From contig JAMXBD010000639.1 of assembly GCA_024138025.1 (NCBI GenBank), forward strand, positions 708,528 through 772,527: a stretch of DNA of 64,000 nt. Reading direction: 5' to 3'. The notes under the pieces are model-generated. The model had not been told where the DNA came from. It made no database searches and was given only the letters and a program-made list of their open reading frames with translations. Position numbers and translations under genes: made by a program. Positions 12,007-24,389 of the stretch are shown piece by piece (positions within the stretch are counted from its first letter, which is position 1; every line of letters starts with the position of its first letter). Source of the DNA: Combretum micranthum. Taxonomy: Eukaryota; Streptophyta; Magnoliopsida; Myrtales; Combretaceae.

Positions 12007-12982
12007 CCATTACTATTATGAATATAAGATAATTTCATGGGAGTAAGGTCATTCAGAGGAGAAAATCATTATGATAAACATAAGGTGACATGCCTAACTA
12101 GTATGGTGCTGCAAGTTTGGACAATATAATACAATTATATGCAATAGAGTAAGTTGTAGCCTTAAGATTTACTTGATGATTCATTTGCAAGGAATGAAGT
12201 TTCCAATTCTATGAAAGCACTTGGCAGTAACAATGCTATCCTACAGTTTCCATGCACCAAGTATTTATTAAGTTATGAATAAATGTAACTAGTGCCTAAA
12301 ATGCTTGGACTTCGTCCAAAATATTTTAGTCAAGGGACATAATGTAAATGGGTTTTAAATTATATAAATATTATTATTTATTTGGCTTGACTCTTTAGGC
12401 TAAATAATAGGGCTTGAACAGTTTAATTATAATTAGGATTATTAAGGAAGATTTGACATGGTTGTTTGAATAAGTTTATTGAACTGGCTTGTTATCATCC
12501 AACCTTTCTTAATATGACTCAAGCACTAAAAGGGACTCATCTTGGTTATTGATTTTCAACATGATTCAACATATGATATTGATGGTCAAGCTCTATAAAT
12601 ACCTTAACTTCCCCCACATTTAAAAAGGAAGAAATTTGATGGAAGTATTAGGTGTTGTCAAATTTTTGTCTAAAGAGATCGAGCACTTGTTTATCACTTA
12701 TTAGTGTGGTTAGATACTTGATAGATCTTCCACTATCACAAGTATATTTGAGACGATTGAGATTACCTGCTACTCCTCCCTATTGTACTTCTCTCTTGAT
12801 TATTCTTGACGTGTCATTTTATATCAATCCTCAAATGCCAAGTGTAGCATGATACTCACGTAGCATGCATGTGACTACCTTTACTTAACTTCATACGTCT
12901 ACAAAAACAATAATAACATAAGCACGATGCCATAAGAAAATAAATCATGTACACTTCGGAACAAACATTACCGTTGGTCAAT
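12007..12982. other. Unassigned region with a TATA box at 12594
   Basis: No coding domain was recognised. A perfect TATAAATA lies at 12594-12601, in ctctataaataccttaac, followed by cttccccc and a moderately balanced stretch to 12850. It could be the promoter part of another LTR or of a lost gene. The 66-codon frame at 12652-12852 matches nothing I know. Confidence 0.3.
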
Positions 12983-13292
12983 TTAGTTTAGAGATTTAGC
13001 CATCATAATCTCGAACGCCATGAAATTTACGATCCCATCTCCATCCTTGTCGATCAAACTTATCATCTTCCACCTATGCCTAGTTTCTTTGTCATCGTTG
13101 CAACTCACTTGCTGAGATCAATCCATTCTTATATACATTATATAAATCAAAAGCACCCTTGAGTTGTTTGTCCCTACAACCCAATCCATCGAAAATCAAT
13201 TCAACAAACTTGTTTAGATCAATGTATCCATCTCTATCTTTGTCTATATCTAACATAGCATGTTTTGCTTCCTTATAACTGGTCTCTAGGCC
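12983..13292 (-). pseudogene. Calmodulin-like EF-hand protein, truncated pseudogene
   Basis: The ancestral product is a small Ca2+-binding sensor of the plant calmodulin-like family. Minus-strand translation gives an EF-hand loop, DIDKDRDGYIDLNKF, around 13213-13260. A second EF-hand follows, AFDLYNVYKNGLISASEL, whose loop has lost acidic residues (N and Y replace D). After a one-base frame change a third loop appears, LIDKDGDGIVNFMAFEIMM, ending KSLN and a stop codon at 12983-12985. The spacing of helix-loop-helix units fits a C-terminal half of three EF-hands, and the first EF-hand and start codon are missing. The frame change plus the TGA and TAG in the linker make it non-functional. Which CML subgroup it came from cannot be told by eye. 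Confidence 0.75.
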
Positions 13293-13499
13293 ATTACAAG
13301 GTTATAATGCAAGAATGATATGAAAAGGTATGTTCTTTTCAGGGCAACTATATAAAGTGTTGGCATCAAAGGCTTAGTGGAGGAAATGGGTTCAATATTT
13401 CAGTGATAAAGTTTTTTAGAACAATTACAAAACTGAGATTATTTTCATTCCAATAGTTTTTTTTATAAATATTTATTAAAATATTATTTATTTCCTTTT

Positions 13500-13998
13500 C
13501 CTAATAAACTTAATTTCATCATGATGTTATTTTGTCACAATAAAATAATAATTTTAAATTATATAAATATATAATAACAAATATAAATTGTTGCTATTGC
13601 TAATATAATATTACCTCTAATGACAAATTTATTTTTTGATAGTAAATAACATTTATTATAACAAAATTACTTGTAAAAATATATAAAATTATATGTAGTA
13701 ACAGTAGAACTTAGTAGTGGAATATTTGTCACAATATGTCATTTATATTGGTGCCAAAAATTTGGTGGAAAAAATTTATGACAAGAGGCCATGATAAAAC
13801 TTTTTTTGACTCCAAATTTCCATTAGTTTCATATGTCATGATAAATATTTTGACAAATACTTTTTTGTCACCAGTTTGTTTATTAATTTTTTTAGGTTTG
13901 AAATGATATATTCTCATTTTGTCACAATTAGAATACAATTTGTGACACAATTCTAATTATTAAATATAATTTGTCACAATATAGTAAATTTCTTGTTG
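13500..13998. mobile_element. CACTA (EnSpm)-like non-autonomous element, decayed
   Basis: Short subterminal words tttgtcacaa, tgtcat, ttgtgaca and gacaaat recur about ten times in both orientations (for example 13530, 13729, 13786, 13855, 13918, 13940, 13968). The right end, read in reverse, is caacaagaaatttactatat-ttgtgacaa. This resembles the known CACTACAAGAAA terminus with TTTGTGACA subterminal repeats. The left terminus was not found, so the left limit is approximate. The frame at 13729-13950 is within these repeats. Confidence 0.45.
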
Positions 13999-14087
13999 TT
14001 CAAGTACAATATAAATTGTAGCCAACTGCAAACTTCTAAATTTCAATTCTTTTGAATCAGATTAAATTTTCTCCAAAGGACATCAAC

Positions 14088-14110
14088 ATATATATATATA
14101 TATATATATT
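14088..14110. repeat. (AT)n microsatellite
   Basis: About 11 AT dinucleotide units. Confidence 0.9.
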
Positions 14111-16584
14111 ATAAAAAATGCAAATTTTACATTTAATTATTCGATTTTTTTTCCTCCGATGACTAAAACAAGATTGGGAAATCTACTATTATCATTCCTA
14201 ACAAAAGATAGCATTCATGTTTTAGCCTTAGTTTTTCTTTCAATTATATACTTCCACTCTAAATATATAATAACGGGCTCCAATGAGTTTAAATATACAT
14301 GAAAAATTATTTGATGTTAAGTCTCGGGGTTACACAATTACAAAAGTTTAATGGCCGCAAATACATAGTTGTAATACTTTTTTTGGTTTGGATAGCAGTA
14401 AGTAACACTTCCAACTTAAGAATTATTGTGGAACTGCAATCACAATATCAAACTTATTTGATTTACATGAAAATAAATCATAAAATAAAAAATCACATAT
14501 CATCTTTCACTATCACCAAAATTTTCCAAATTATTTGTCATGACAATTTTAAGAGAATAAAATTCACATTATATGGACCATTAGGGCCTTTTGGATACTA
14601 TTAATAAAATTTAAACACTTATTTGGACATATTTCTAAATCCATTATTAATCGATCAAAGCTAAGGCTGATCCTAGTAGCTCCTCAAATGTTTAATGTTG
14701 AAGATTAACATTAAGTCTTCATATGATGCAAAATAAGGCATAAAGAAAGAAGAAACATTTATACTGTATTTAGGAATGGTAGAAATAATGAAATGAAAGA
14801 AAGTACGAGAAATGGGATGAAGGTTGGTGTTTGGGTATTTTAATTGAGGTGGAAATATAATGAATCTAGGGGAAATGGAGAGAAACATTAGCCACTACCT
14901 TTTCCCTCCAAATTTGGGATGAACTCTAAGGAAATGGAGAGAAACCACTTTAAATTACTAAAATATCCTTAAAAGCATAAAAAAAAAAAGCATCACTAGA
15001 CATTTAAGTCATTTTATCATTCTGTTTCCATCTATTTTCTCTCATTTCTACTTTTTGTGTGTTTTGATTAAGTTGAAAATTCAAGTTCTAAACTAATCAT
15101 TTTTAAAGTTCAGATACTTAGGTGCATATTTCATCAAAGTTTAGATATCATTGTGACATTATTCCATAGTATTATTGTAGGCAGTGACATGGACATATTA
15201 ATCATTCATGGAGAAAAAATTAAAGTGAGGAATATGGCTTGAAGATAGACAATATATATATATATATATATATATATTCCATTAAAATCACAAGTAAACC
15301 AACTATATTGGGTAAATCACAATAGAAGCTATCAACATATAGGGAAAAGTTTATATAAGGTATTAATGTTTTGAGATGTTAAAAAGAATTATAAATGTTT
15401 AGTGAAATGTATTAAATGAGGTATCAATATTTTGAAAAATTTATTTGAAGTATTAATGTTTAGATTAGTTTTCAACTAAATCTCTTTAATTTTCCATCAA
15501 TAGTCAATTATTTATACTCACTTTAGCAAAAGTTGATACATCTTTTTAACCACTCAAAATGTTGATAGCTTGAATCAACTTGCCCTACAAATGTTGATAT
15601 CTCTTTTTATTAATTCAAAATATTAATACCTTAAATGAACCTACCACCAAATGCTAATACCTTTTGATTTAATTTACCTCAACTATATTACTCTTGTTAA
15701 AAGTAAATAAATCATTTACTTCCAGTAACAGTTTCATTGAATCATATTTGAATGTATGTAAGTTAACTCATACAAACTTCATAAGCATCACCCAAAAAAA
15801 AAAAAAAAAAAAGAAATTTGAATAAACACATCTTAAGAAAACAAAATTAAGATAGGAAAATTAATTATAGGCAAATGCTCATATTATGAAAATTCTTAAA
15901 TCCTTTTTCCATCATTCATCATTTTTTAGACATATAATATGAAAGTAAGAGAAAAAATTATTGAAATATCTTAAAGAAATGCATTTATAATGAAGGATAG
16001 AGAAGTAATTATAATTATTATAACAAGGACAAAATTGTCGATTGATAATAAATTTCAAAAGATACGTTGGTTGTCTAACGTATAAAATTGTCAAAAAGGT
16101 AACCACCTCTTATTTTTCTTTGTTCCTTTCTGCCTTCCTCCCATCATATTTTCATAGAAAATCCTTCTTTTATGTTTCAACATTAGATTCTTGAAGAAAT
16201 TATGGAAAACAACTCATGATAAGTGAAATCGCTTTGTGTTTCTTACTATTTGTTTGAGAAAAGAAATCTTAGAAATAAAGATTTTGACACTTTTATATTA
16301 ATATTAAGATTTGACAGGAGAACAGATATTTATTGGGAAGATTTCGAGGATCTTTAACGACAAAAAGGAATTGGGAAGTGGGAACGTAAATGATTGATGG
16401 AATTGGAAGGTAATGTGAGTTCTTTGCAAAAGTTACATCTTTTGTTTGCAAGATTCAATCTTTATACAAGATTAGTTAAAATGGGTATTCAGGTTTTGAA
16501 GAAGGGTTGAATTTAGATCATTAGTTGTGTTTTTAATGTTGTGAACAGAGAAAATTGGTGCTTTATAAAAATGTGTGAAAAACA
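14111..16584. other. AT-rich region without genes
   Basis: It contains an (AT)n run at 15251-15278 and an A-run at 15794-15812. Scattered phrases (15090-15180 and 15330-15670) resemble parts of the foldback family, such as 'caaagtttagatatcattgtgacatta'-type text in short pieces. At 14810-14950 two copies of 'ggaaatggagagaaac' sit about 60 bases apart. Open frames of 64-101 codons here have AT-driven composition and no domain. Confidence 0.35.
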
Positions 16585-16845
16585 CTACGTTTGGTTTTGC
16601 TAACCTACCTACACAACTTGTGTAGAAGGTTGTGTACTTTAAAAGTACTTTTTACCTTCTTTTGCATTCTACATAACCTCCCTACATAGCTCATATTGAA
16701 GGTCGTGTACTATAAAAGTGCTTTCTACCCTCTTTTTACATTCTGCACGACTTCCTGGCACAGCCTGTTTATAAGGTTGTGTACGATGAGTCCCTGCACA
16801 ACCTTGTACACAGCTTGTATTAAAGCTTATCTACAATGTAATTTT
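16585..16845. repeat. Word-repeat module (ctacacaac / ttgtgtagaaggttgtgta)
   Basis: Three to four imperfect repeats of about 75-80 bases combine cctacayarcttg, agaaggttgtgtac, taaaagtgctttytacc and ttctacacgac. The successive units near 16600, 16665, 16735 and 16795 are diverged copies of each other. The words match those of the module at 7690-7945, so this is probably part of another LTR remnant of the same style. Confidence 0.5.
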
Positions 16846-17574
16846 TTCAAAACTTGATTTATCCTTCTCAAAAACACTGAAAACCTGTTCAACTTACTTT
16901 AAGGCTTATTACTACTTTAAAAACCCAAGGCCTTATTACAATAAAGTATTTACAATTTTCCTTATTTTATTTATAATAATTTAAGACTATAACATATACA
17001 AATATCATATATAGATACCCACTTTAACATTAGAGGAAGAGGGATGAGCATAGAGAATGCTATTTAAGAATAAGTTGAGAAATGTAAAAAAGTTTAAAGA
17101 CTTTTTTATGTTGTGGATCTAGGTAAACATTTTCTAGTAGTTGGGCTAAGTTGAATCACTGTCCATGTACGTGTATACTATACATGTGCTTGTGCTTACC
17201 TAAGATAGAAACTAATACTGGCTTAAAAACTATTCGACATTAATGATGTGTATACTATTTGTGCGTAGTTGCTAGTAATAAGTGAAGAGTATCCATGCCA
17301 TTATCATGACATCCCAATGATCTATGTGTGATTGTGTTCCAAGTGCAGTCGTACATGGAAATGATCTGAGTAGATTTAGGTGTTTCAGTTTCGAGAATAT
17401 TGAGGAGTACCCAATATTCATGTTTTGGACTCTAGGATATTGGGGAGTATCCACCATTATATATATGTACATTATAATATCTATGTGTGTTCTAGGATAT
17501 TGAGTTGTCCCTTTGTTAAATGCTAGGCTAAATGACAAAGTTAATTAAATGGTTATGTTATTCTCTAAAAGAAA
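16846..17574. other. Probable LTR remnant with short internal repeats
   Basis: No coding sequence. Three related phrases of the form (c)taggatattgrggagtaycca lie near 17390, 17435 and 17490. The base composition is more balanced than in the neighbouring spacers, as in LTR remnants elsewhere in the window. No termini were defined. Confidence 0.3.
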
Positions 17575-18900
17575 GTTTTGATGATAACAAAATAAGTAAA
17601 AGAGAATTCATTAAATTATTTAGCGTGTAGATTTTAAATGAAAAATATATAATGATGAATAGTATTAGGTTACTTAGAAGCTTATACAAAACATCCAATG
17701 TTTAGAAAGTTCAATCTAAAAAGTTCAATCCAAAAGGAAATCCAGAGACTAAACCTAGAGGATACCCCATAAAGTAAAAATGTTCATTAAAACTCCAAGT
17801 ATAGAATGATCAGCTCTATTCATTTAATGATTAATGTTTTCAAGACTCAGCTCCAAAAGATGAATATATTTGGCAATGCATTCATATGTTCCACTAAGTT
17901 GGATCATAATCCACGGGCATTATACGAAGATGAACAAATTTTTTTATGAGAATTGTTGCAATGCCGTGTTCATCAAATATGATTAATTGATGCTACAAAT
18001 ATTATATCAGTATTATGAAGATGTCAACTATCCTAGATATTCAGATCAACAATGCATGTGAGGATTTGAAATTTGGATCAAGTTTAACATTCAAGAGCTT
18101 CGAGATAAACACAAGCTAAACAATTCTATTTTTTGGATGCAGTGAAGTCGAGACTTGAACTATAGTATCAGACGAATTTTTGAAGATAAACATCAAGCAA
18201 GTCAAGATAAATAACAGGTGGATTTAAAGGATAAATATCAAGCAACGAGCATCTGTTTATTATGGTCTTATCCAAGTTTACAACGTTATTCATTTTCAAA
18301 TTCATTTGATGACATCAATCAAGAAGATACTTAAGATATCAACTTGCGACAAATAAGGAGAAGCTTATCTAACATCCTAAAACAGATTTTTTGAAAATTA
18401 GAAGACTAGACTATTATTTATTCGAAGAATTTAAAAAGAAAGATACATATATGCTGCAATAAGAACAAGACCTGAAATATACTGCTCTCTCTCTTACTCA
18501 AATTCTTTGAATTGATTTGTCCAATCAATTTTTTGCTACAAAATTACTTTGATCTTTCTTTTACTTGATTAGTAGAGGAACTATAGTATGTCCTTACTTT
18601 GATTTGTTTAGCAAGTATAAGCTTTAAAGTTAGTGATAACGAAGTTGAAGCTAGGAAGTTTGAATAGAATTGAATTATGAATTGACATATAAGGCGGAAC
18701 CACTATATATTACTAACTTAGGTATTCTTCCCTACTCTTTTAATTTATTGTAAATTTTATTTTATTTGCTTGCTTAACTTGTTCTCACAAATTAACTCAA
18801 AGGGATTTAAATTTTAAAGGCTGAAAAATTTTAGCTTTTTAATTATAATCAATTCAACCCCTATTCTTGATTAAAAAAGTATGACTAATAGGTTGCTTGT
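17575..18900 (+). mobile_element. Copia-like (SIRE/Tork-type) LTR remnant
   Basis: It begins with ttttgatgataacaaa and ends with gaaaaattttagc...caattcaacccctattcttga. These phrases are typical of the start and end of large plant Copia LTRs. Between them lie repeated gaagat(a/g)aacatcaagcaag-like phrases near 18180-18245. A TTTGATGATAACAA start and a cAACCCCT-type end are known for SIRE/Maximus-like LTRs. No coding domain is present, and exact termini and target duplication were not resolved. Confidence 0.4.
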
Positions 18901-20780
18901 TGCATTCATATGGTAATAATGCATGTGAGTTTATCTAGGTTTGGCTCTCTGTTTTATCTTTTTAAGGTACAGGTGATAACATGTTGTTTGATATATCACT
19001 AGTTGCATCAAAATAGGGGGATTGGGATTGTCACTAACTTTGGAGACCTTCCAAAATAGAAACATGGAAGATGTAATTGTTTAAGTATAATAGCAAAATG
19101 TATTTACAGTTTATTGGTAACACTTAGTAAATTTGAAATACTCACAGTTAATAGAGTTCCTTTCTCTAAAACCATCTATTATATTAAAGTATATAGATTA
19201 TAACATAGTACTTATTTGATAGTTTACAAATTCATGTGTGTGTTTTGATACTATTTGAAAGTAATTGATGAAAGAGAGATTTTGGAGCTAATTATGATGT
19301 TGTGGTGTACATTAGTAGGTTTTGAGCCTTTATGTGTCTATATTAAATAGGGACGCATGGGAGGTTGTAAATGATCATAAATTTAGGTCGTTACAATTAT
19401 AATGGTAAATTCTTAAAAAGTTAGTGGCATATAGCATTGAAGTACATAGCATGGCCACACATGCATTTCCATTCACTATTTTTACAAAAAAGAAAAAACA
19501 CTTAAAATAATATTTATTTATTATAACATAGCTTGAATCATCACCAAATTTTAGGTACAATGCATAATGAGAAAACAAAATTATAAAGTAAACCAAATTG
19601 CTAATACTTAATATTACTCCACTTGAACCGTGCTTGCATGCCTTCTTAGAATACTTCTATAATATTACCACTTGAAACCACATAGGTCTTTAAAAAAAAA
19701 AATTTGCTTTTTTTTTTTAAATATTACAACAATTTAGGGAAAAAATGAATAAAAAGTTAAAATTCATTTTAAAAGTCAGTAGGTAAAAATAACAACATTT
19801 TTTAAGTATAAACATAAAGGGAATATCAAGTTTATATTATCTTTCTAAATTGGCACATAAATAACATATGCTACATGTCCACATTGTTAACTAATATTTG
19901 TGTCAAATACTCAATTAAAGAGTTTTTTTTTTTTTTCCATTCAAAGAGGAAAGTTAAGAAAAATTTAACAAGTATCTATTTTGAAAAAAAAAAAGATGTC
20001 AAAATGACTAGAATATGATAAAACAAACATACATAGAAAGAGATTAAGTTATGGATGGCCTTGGAGATAATTGTTGAAGTAGTGAACAAGGTACTTAAGA
20101 TGAGGCAAAATTTTTATGTGTGTGAAATAAATGAGTTGGAGGATCAAATAGTATTTAAACCTTATATATTGAAATAGTAATTAAATTGCACCATGAAGGA
20201 TCAATTAGCAATTAAGGGTATGGACACATGTGGAGTTCAATTAAGGGAAGTATTCCCTAAAAAATATAGAAGATTGAACTTAATTTTGTTTTCCTATGTC
20301 ACTATAATGAAAACCATTCGGTACAAAAACCCACTCCTTATGACATTAATGACAAATGAGTCTTTCTTCCATATGAAGTCAAACATATACTTTGACACAT
20401 ATCATCAACACATGATATTAGTATTCAAAAACTCATACTCTTTACACGCCACATACTTGAAAAATGATACATATATATATTATATATATATTCCCAAATA
20501 ATAATATTTTGTGATTCTAACGCTACAATAGGAAAATAGTATAATATATACACATATATGTATATAGTAATTAGAAACCAAAGATTTATGAAATTAGAGA
20601 TTTGAAATGCTTGTTATATAGTAATCCAAAATACATGAAAACACAATCATTATAGCTAATATTTGTAGTACTTTTGCCTAAGACCATAAAAGAGTTGAAT
20701 TGCAAGTTCATTAGGACAACAAATTAGCTAAAAAACTAAATAATATGATATATGATTGAAATCATATCTCTAATTCTAAT
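18901..20780. other. AT-rich region without recognisable gene
   Basis: It holds homopolymer runs (19690-19720, 19921-19938) and A/T microsatellite patches near 20470 and 20540. Small frames (19375-19596, 20193-20501) have no domain that I recognise. Nothing else stands out. Confidence 0.35.
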
Positions 20781-21430
20781 GCAGTAGAAGAGATGACGAG
20801 TGGTTTTCTAGAGAAACAGGATTGAAAATTACTAACGGCAATTTCGTAGTTTTGGTGGTTTCCAAATTTTGCATTTGAAGACCTTAGTTCAATGAGAAAC
20901 AAACCAATTAACAAAACTCACTAGTTTGGCTCGTGACGTACGTTGTTTTTCTAGCAATTTCCTTAGTTTGGACTGTCAAAATTGTGTTTTTTCTATTTTA
21001 TGAAAGCTTTCAAATTGTAATAACTTTCATTATAACTTTTTGTTTCTAATGATACTTGTGAAATTTGTCTTGTCCTTTTATTTATTTTATATCTAAGGGA
21101 TTTTTAGGAAGTTACCTTTTCTGCAATTTATGAGTTTTTGGTATTTATTGTATGCTTTAAGTTTAGATGTGGTTGATTAATAATATTATTGAGAGATTTG
21201 TATCTTGAGCCTCTCTCTTTCTTTCTTTTCTTTTTTTTCTTCCAAAGTTCATGTTTCCATTGAATTTTACGAATTTTGATGCCTATTTATCTGGGTAATT
21301 TTTGAATTAACAAACACTTAGAAGACCATAATCCAGCAATCATGCTTAATTCAACGGATTTCAATTTCAATTTCATCATTAATTTTCTTAGTTCCACTGC
21401 GTGAAATACCTATTGATATAGCTCAATCGA
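20781..21430 (+). repeat. Degraded LTR copy related to 22780-23252
   Basis: Phrases occur in the same order as in the LTR upstream of the gag at 23.4 kb. Examples are ttttgcaacttcc / ttctgcaatttatgag, tagtaatattatttgaagcc / aataatattattgagag, gatgccatttacctagg / gatgcctatttatctgg, and cgtgtgcgattcaacag / catgcttaattcaacgg. The copy ends near 21430. Similarity was judged by eye. Confidence 0.35.
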
Positions 21431-21814
21431 GATGGCCAGGATGAAATTTTGATTCAAATTTAGTAAAGATACGAGTGAGAACAAAGGATAAAAGTCCTAT
21501 CTACCCTTTCTCACTTATTTTTATTTTCTATTGCTAACAAAGGAGGATGATTGCATATCGATTAGATAAAACCAAGGAAGGGAAAAAAAGTAGATGCATA
21601 TAATTATATTTTATAAATAAAGAAATTGGAATAAACTATTTTACTTAATTTCCATGACAGTTTGATAATTGAGAGGGAGTCGTTACCAATACTATAATTT
21701 AAAATTCAAGTCTCCACGAGTTGTGGAGAAGTTCTCTTAAATAGTGAGAATGTGAATAGATTAAAGAGAAAAAAGATAAGAATTGTAGTGGAATAAATGT
21801 CTAACATTACCCTA

Positions 21815-22098
21815 AAATTTTTTAATTAAATTAGTGACATAAATAGTACATCGACTTTGACAAATATGCAATTCGATACCCAAAACTTTAAAATTGATCA
21901 ATTTAGTACCTAAAAAAACTTTTCATGCATGCCAATAGTACCTTTGTCAAATTTTTTTAAGTACTAAATTGATAAATTTCAAGGTTTTCCCAATACTAAA
22001 TTGATCAATATCATAATTGAAGTACTAAATTGATTATTGAAGTATATAATTGTATATTTTGTCAAAGTTTAGGTACCATTTGTGATATTATCCCTCTA
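21815..22098. repeat. Foldback MITE copy (best preserved)
   Basis: The left half reads gtgacataaatagtac...actttgacaaatatgcaatt...attgatcaatttagtacc. The right half, reversed, gives tcacaaatggtacc...actttgacaaaatatacaatt...ttgatcaatttagta. The two halves form a near-palindrome of about 280 bases. The same family is present at 11790-12006 and 34803-35012. Confidence 0.6.
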
Positions 22099-22124
22099 TA
22101 TATACGATTAATTGTCACATCTAG

Positions 22125-22392
22125 TACCTGAACTTTATTTATTTTGCAATCAACTACCTATAGTACAATAGTGTTAGATTGATACCTAAATTCACCTATT
22201 TTTACAATCCACTACTTAAATTTTGCCAAACTTGCAATTAGCTATCAAAATTTCACCTATTTTGATAATTAGCTACCTTATCTAGTATTATATGAATTTG
22301 AAAAGTTTGTATGTAGTAATTTGATATTTTAAAGTTTTAGATAGTTAATTGCATAAATTGACAAAATTAATGACAAAATGACAATTACCCTA
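22125..22392. repeat. Second foldback-type repeat, diverged
   Basis: Related phrases (agtacctgaactttattt, gcaatcaactacc, gcaattagctatc, ttgcataaattgacaaaattaatgacaaaatgacaatta) lie immediately beside the previous copy. This is probably a separate, more diverged member. Confidence 0.35.
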
Positions 22393-22779
22393 TATATTTT
22401 TACCATTATAATGAGAGAGGGAGATTCAAACTGGTTTATTCCATTTAAGAGACTAATTTTAGTGTCATTAGATTGCAAGATCATTAACAATTCTAGTTTA
22501 ATATTTGAGAATAATTGTTCTTAAGGTTTAATAAAAGACACTTATGATCTCCATAGTCCATTATCGTTTCATATAAATTGAAAATATGATCTATGGCCTC
22601 CTAACTCAAGACATATAAAAGTCCAGCTAGATATAAAATATCTTATACAGTTGAGCAACTAATCCTGTGTGGTCATATTGTTTTAAAAGTAATATAGAGT
22701 AGGTAAATGGTATATCAAGATCTCACCTATCAATAAGGTTACTAATGAAGTGGAAGAAGTGATAACCAAGTACTTGAGA

Positions 22780-23252
22780 AAGTGAGGTAAAGACCGGCTA
22801 GTGACAGTTTCATAATTGCAATTCTTTATCTTGAAGAAATGAACATCAGCTTAGGACAAATTCTTTAATTTATGCTTTCAAACGCATTTTTTCTTATTAG
22901 AGACACTTCTGCTTTATATGTCATCCGTTGCATTTTATTTTTTATTTTTATATATTTTGTGTCTTAAGTTTTGCAACTTCCTATATTTGGCAATTTTGTC
23001 GAGTTCTGGTAGCTTTTGAGCTTCACATAAATATGCCTTAGGGTAAGCCAGATAAGTTTTTGTATTAGTAATATTATTTGAAGCCATCTTTGCTTTGTTT
23101 TTCCCAAAATTTCAAATCTACACAGATTTTTCAATCTTTAGATGCCATTTACCTAGGAATTCTCAAAATCAATAGGTAATTGAAGTTCATTTTTTAGTAA
23201 TCGTGTGCGATTCAACAGACCGTGATAGGATCCTTATTTACCCACTGTGCCA
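22780..23252 (+). mobile_element. 5' LTR (3' portion) of a Ty3/gypsy element
   Basis: The stretch ends in cccactgtgccag, just before a Met-tRNA-type primer site, and gag follows about 80-150 bases later. Its terminal part (cgtgtgcgattcaacagaccgtgataggatcc) has the style of plant gypsy LTR ends. The 5' limit is approximate. Confidence 0.4.
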
Positions 23253-23253
23253 G

Positions 23254-23267
23254 TTAGTATCAAAGTC
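23254..23267 (+). promoter_or_regulatory. Primer-binding site, decayed Met-tRNA type
   Basis: The sequence tagtatcaaagtc matches TGGTATCAGAGCC at all but two or three positions. It continues as ttgtt, as in many gypsy elements. It lies between the LTR and gag. Confidence 0.45.
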
Positions 23268-23332
23268 TTGTTCCCTCTTTGATTGTTATAGCACCTTGCA
23301 AACAAAGCAATCAATGTCATTAGTAGATGAAT

Positions 23333-24372
23333 ATATGATCGTGATTAGAGAATCAAATAGATGATCAACAAGTGACTGGATGTAGTGCTAGAATGTTGAT
23401 TGGATGTGATTATGGATAGAATGGCAGAGAAGATGGGTATGCTGATGGAAATAAGAGAAATGTTAACCCTAGGCACAAAAGGAACCCTAATCCGATGCCA
23501 GATGCTAATGAAGCACAGGGTGACTCCTTTTCTATTAAGGAGGATGAGCAGTATGATGAAGTGCTATGCAGGTGTGGTAAGCCTCTTGTAGAGGAAGACT
23601 AGAGGTGTTGGGAACTTGGTATGAGGATGGAGATACCATAATGCTATAAAGGCCTCCAACTAGAAGAATTCTTATATTAGTTGGCTATAGTAGAGGAGAT
23701 CCTAGAGTTTAAGGGGGTTTTAGAGCACAAACCAATGCAACTGGTGGCAACCAAACTCCATGATAGAGCCACAACATGGTGGCAACAAGCAGAATTAACC
23801 CAATATAGATTGGGGAAATAAAAAATTACATCGTAGGACAAAATGAAGACGCACCTACAAGCAACATTTTTTCTCTACAATTTTCAGCACATCATGTATT
23901 AGAGACTGGAAAATCTATAATAGCGCAAAAAGTCAATAGATGTGTAAATTCTAAGTTTTATCAATTAGTAGCTAGGAATGAGATTCAAAAGATGGAGGAT
24001 CCATTGGTAACAAGGTTTATTGGAAGATTAAAATTGCAAATTTAGGATACTATTAATTTATTTGATCCTATTAGTGTGTCGGCTATGCAATAGAGAGCGT
24101 TAATTGTAGAGAAACAATAGAGACAATATGGAAGTAGTATGACTATTAGTAGTGTGTTTAGTAGCAGAGGTGGTAGTAGTAGTGTTGAGGTGAATCGTGT
24201 TGGAAGTGAAGGTGCAAACAACGACACCTATGGTCATTTTAATAAGCCTAATACTAGCGGTGATAGCACTAGTAGCGTCAAGTTCTTCAAGTATGGTACT
24301 GCTGGTCATCGATAGTCTAAGTGTATAAAAGCTGAGAAAAAGGCACTTTGTTCTTATAAAAACCCTATTTTT
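23333..24372 (+). pseudogene. Ty3/gypsy gag pseudogene with zinc knuckle
   Basis: This is the ancestral capsid/nucleocapsid polyprotein of an LTR retrotransposon. In broken frames one reads EEILEFKGVLEHKPMQLVAT, then KLHDRATTWWQQ, then YRLGK around 23690-23820. This is the gag signature (Y..vEEilef.gv....vqLVA.KLrgrA..WWqq...R..GK). Near 24280-24335 there is a degraded zinc knuckle, FFKYGTAGHR-stop-SKC. It corresponds to CFxCGxxGHRxSxC with both leading cysteines changed. The sequence then continues KAEKKALCSYKN before being interrupted by the LTR at 24390. Many stops and frame changes are present. Its protease continues beyond the insertion at 27141. Confidence 0.65.
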
Positions 24373-24389
24373 AAGAACAAAAAAAAGAG

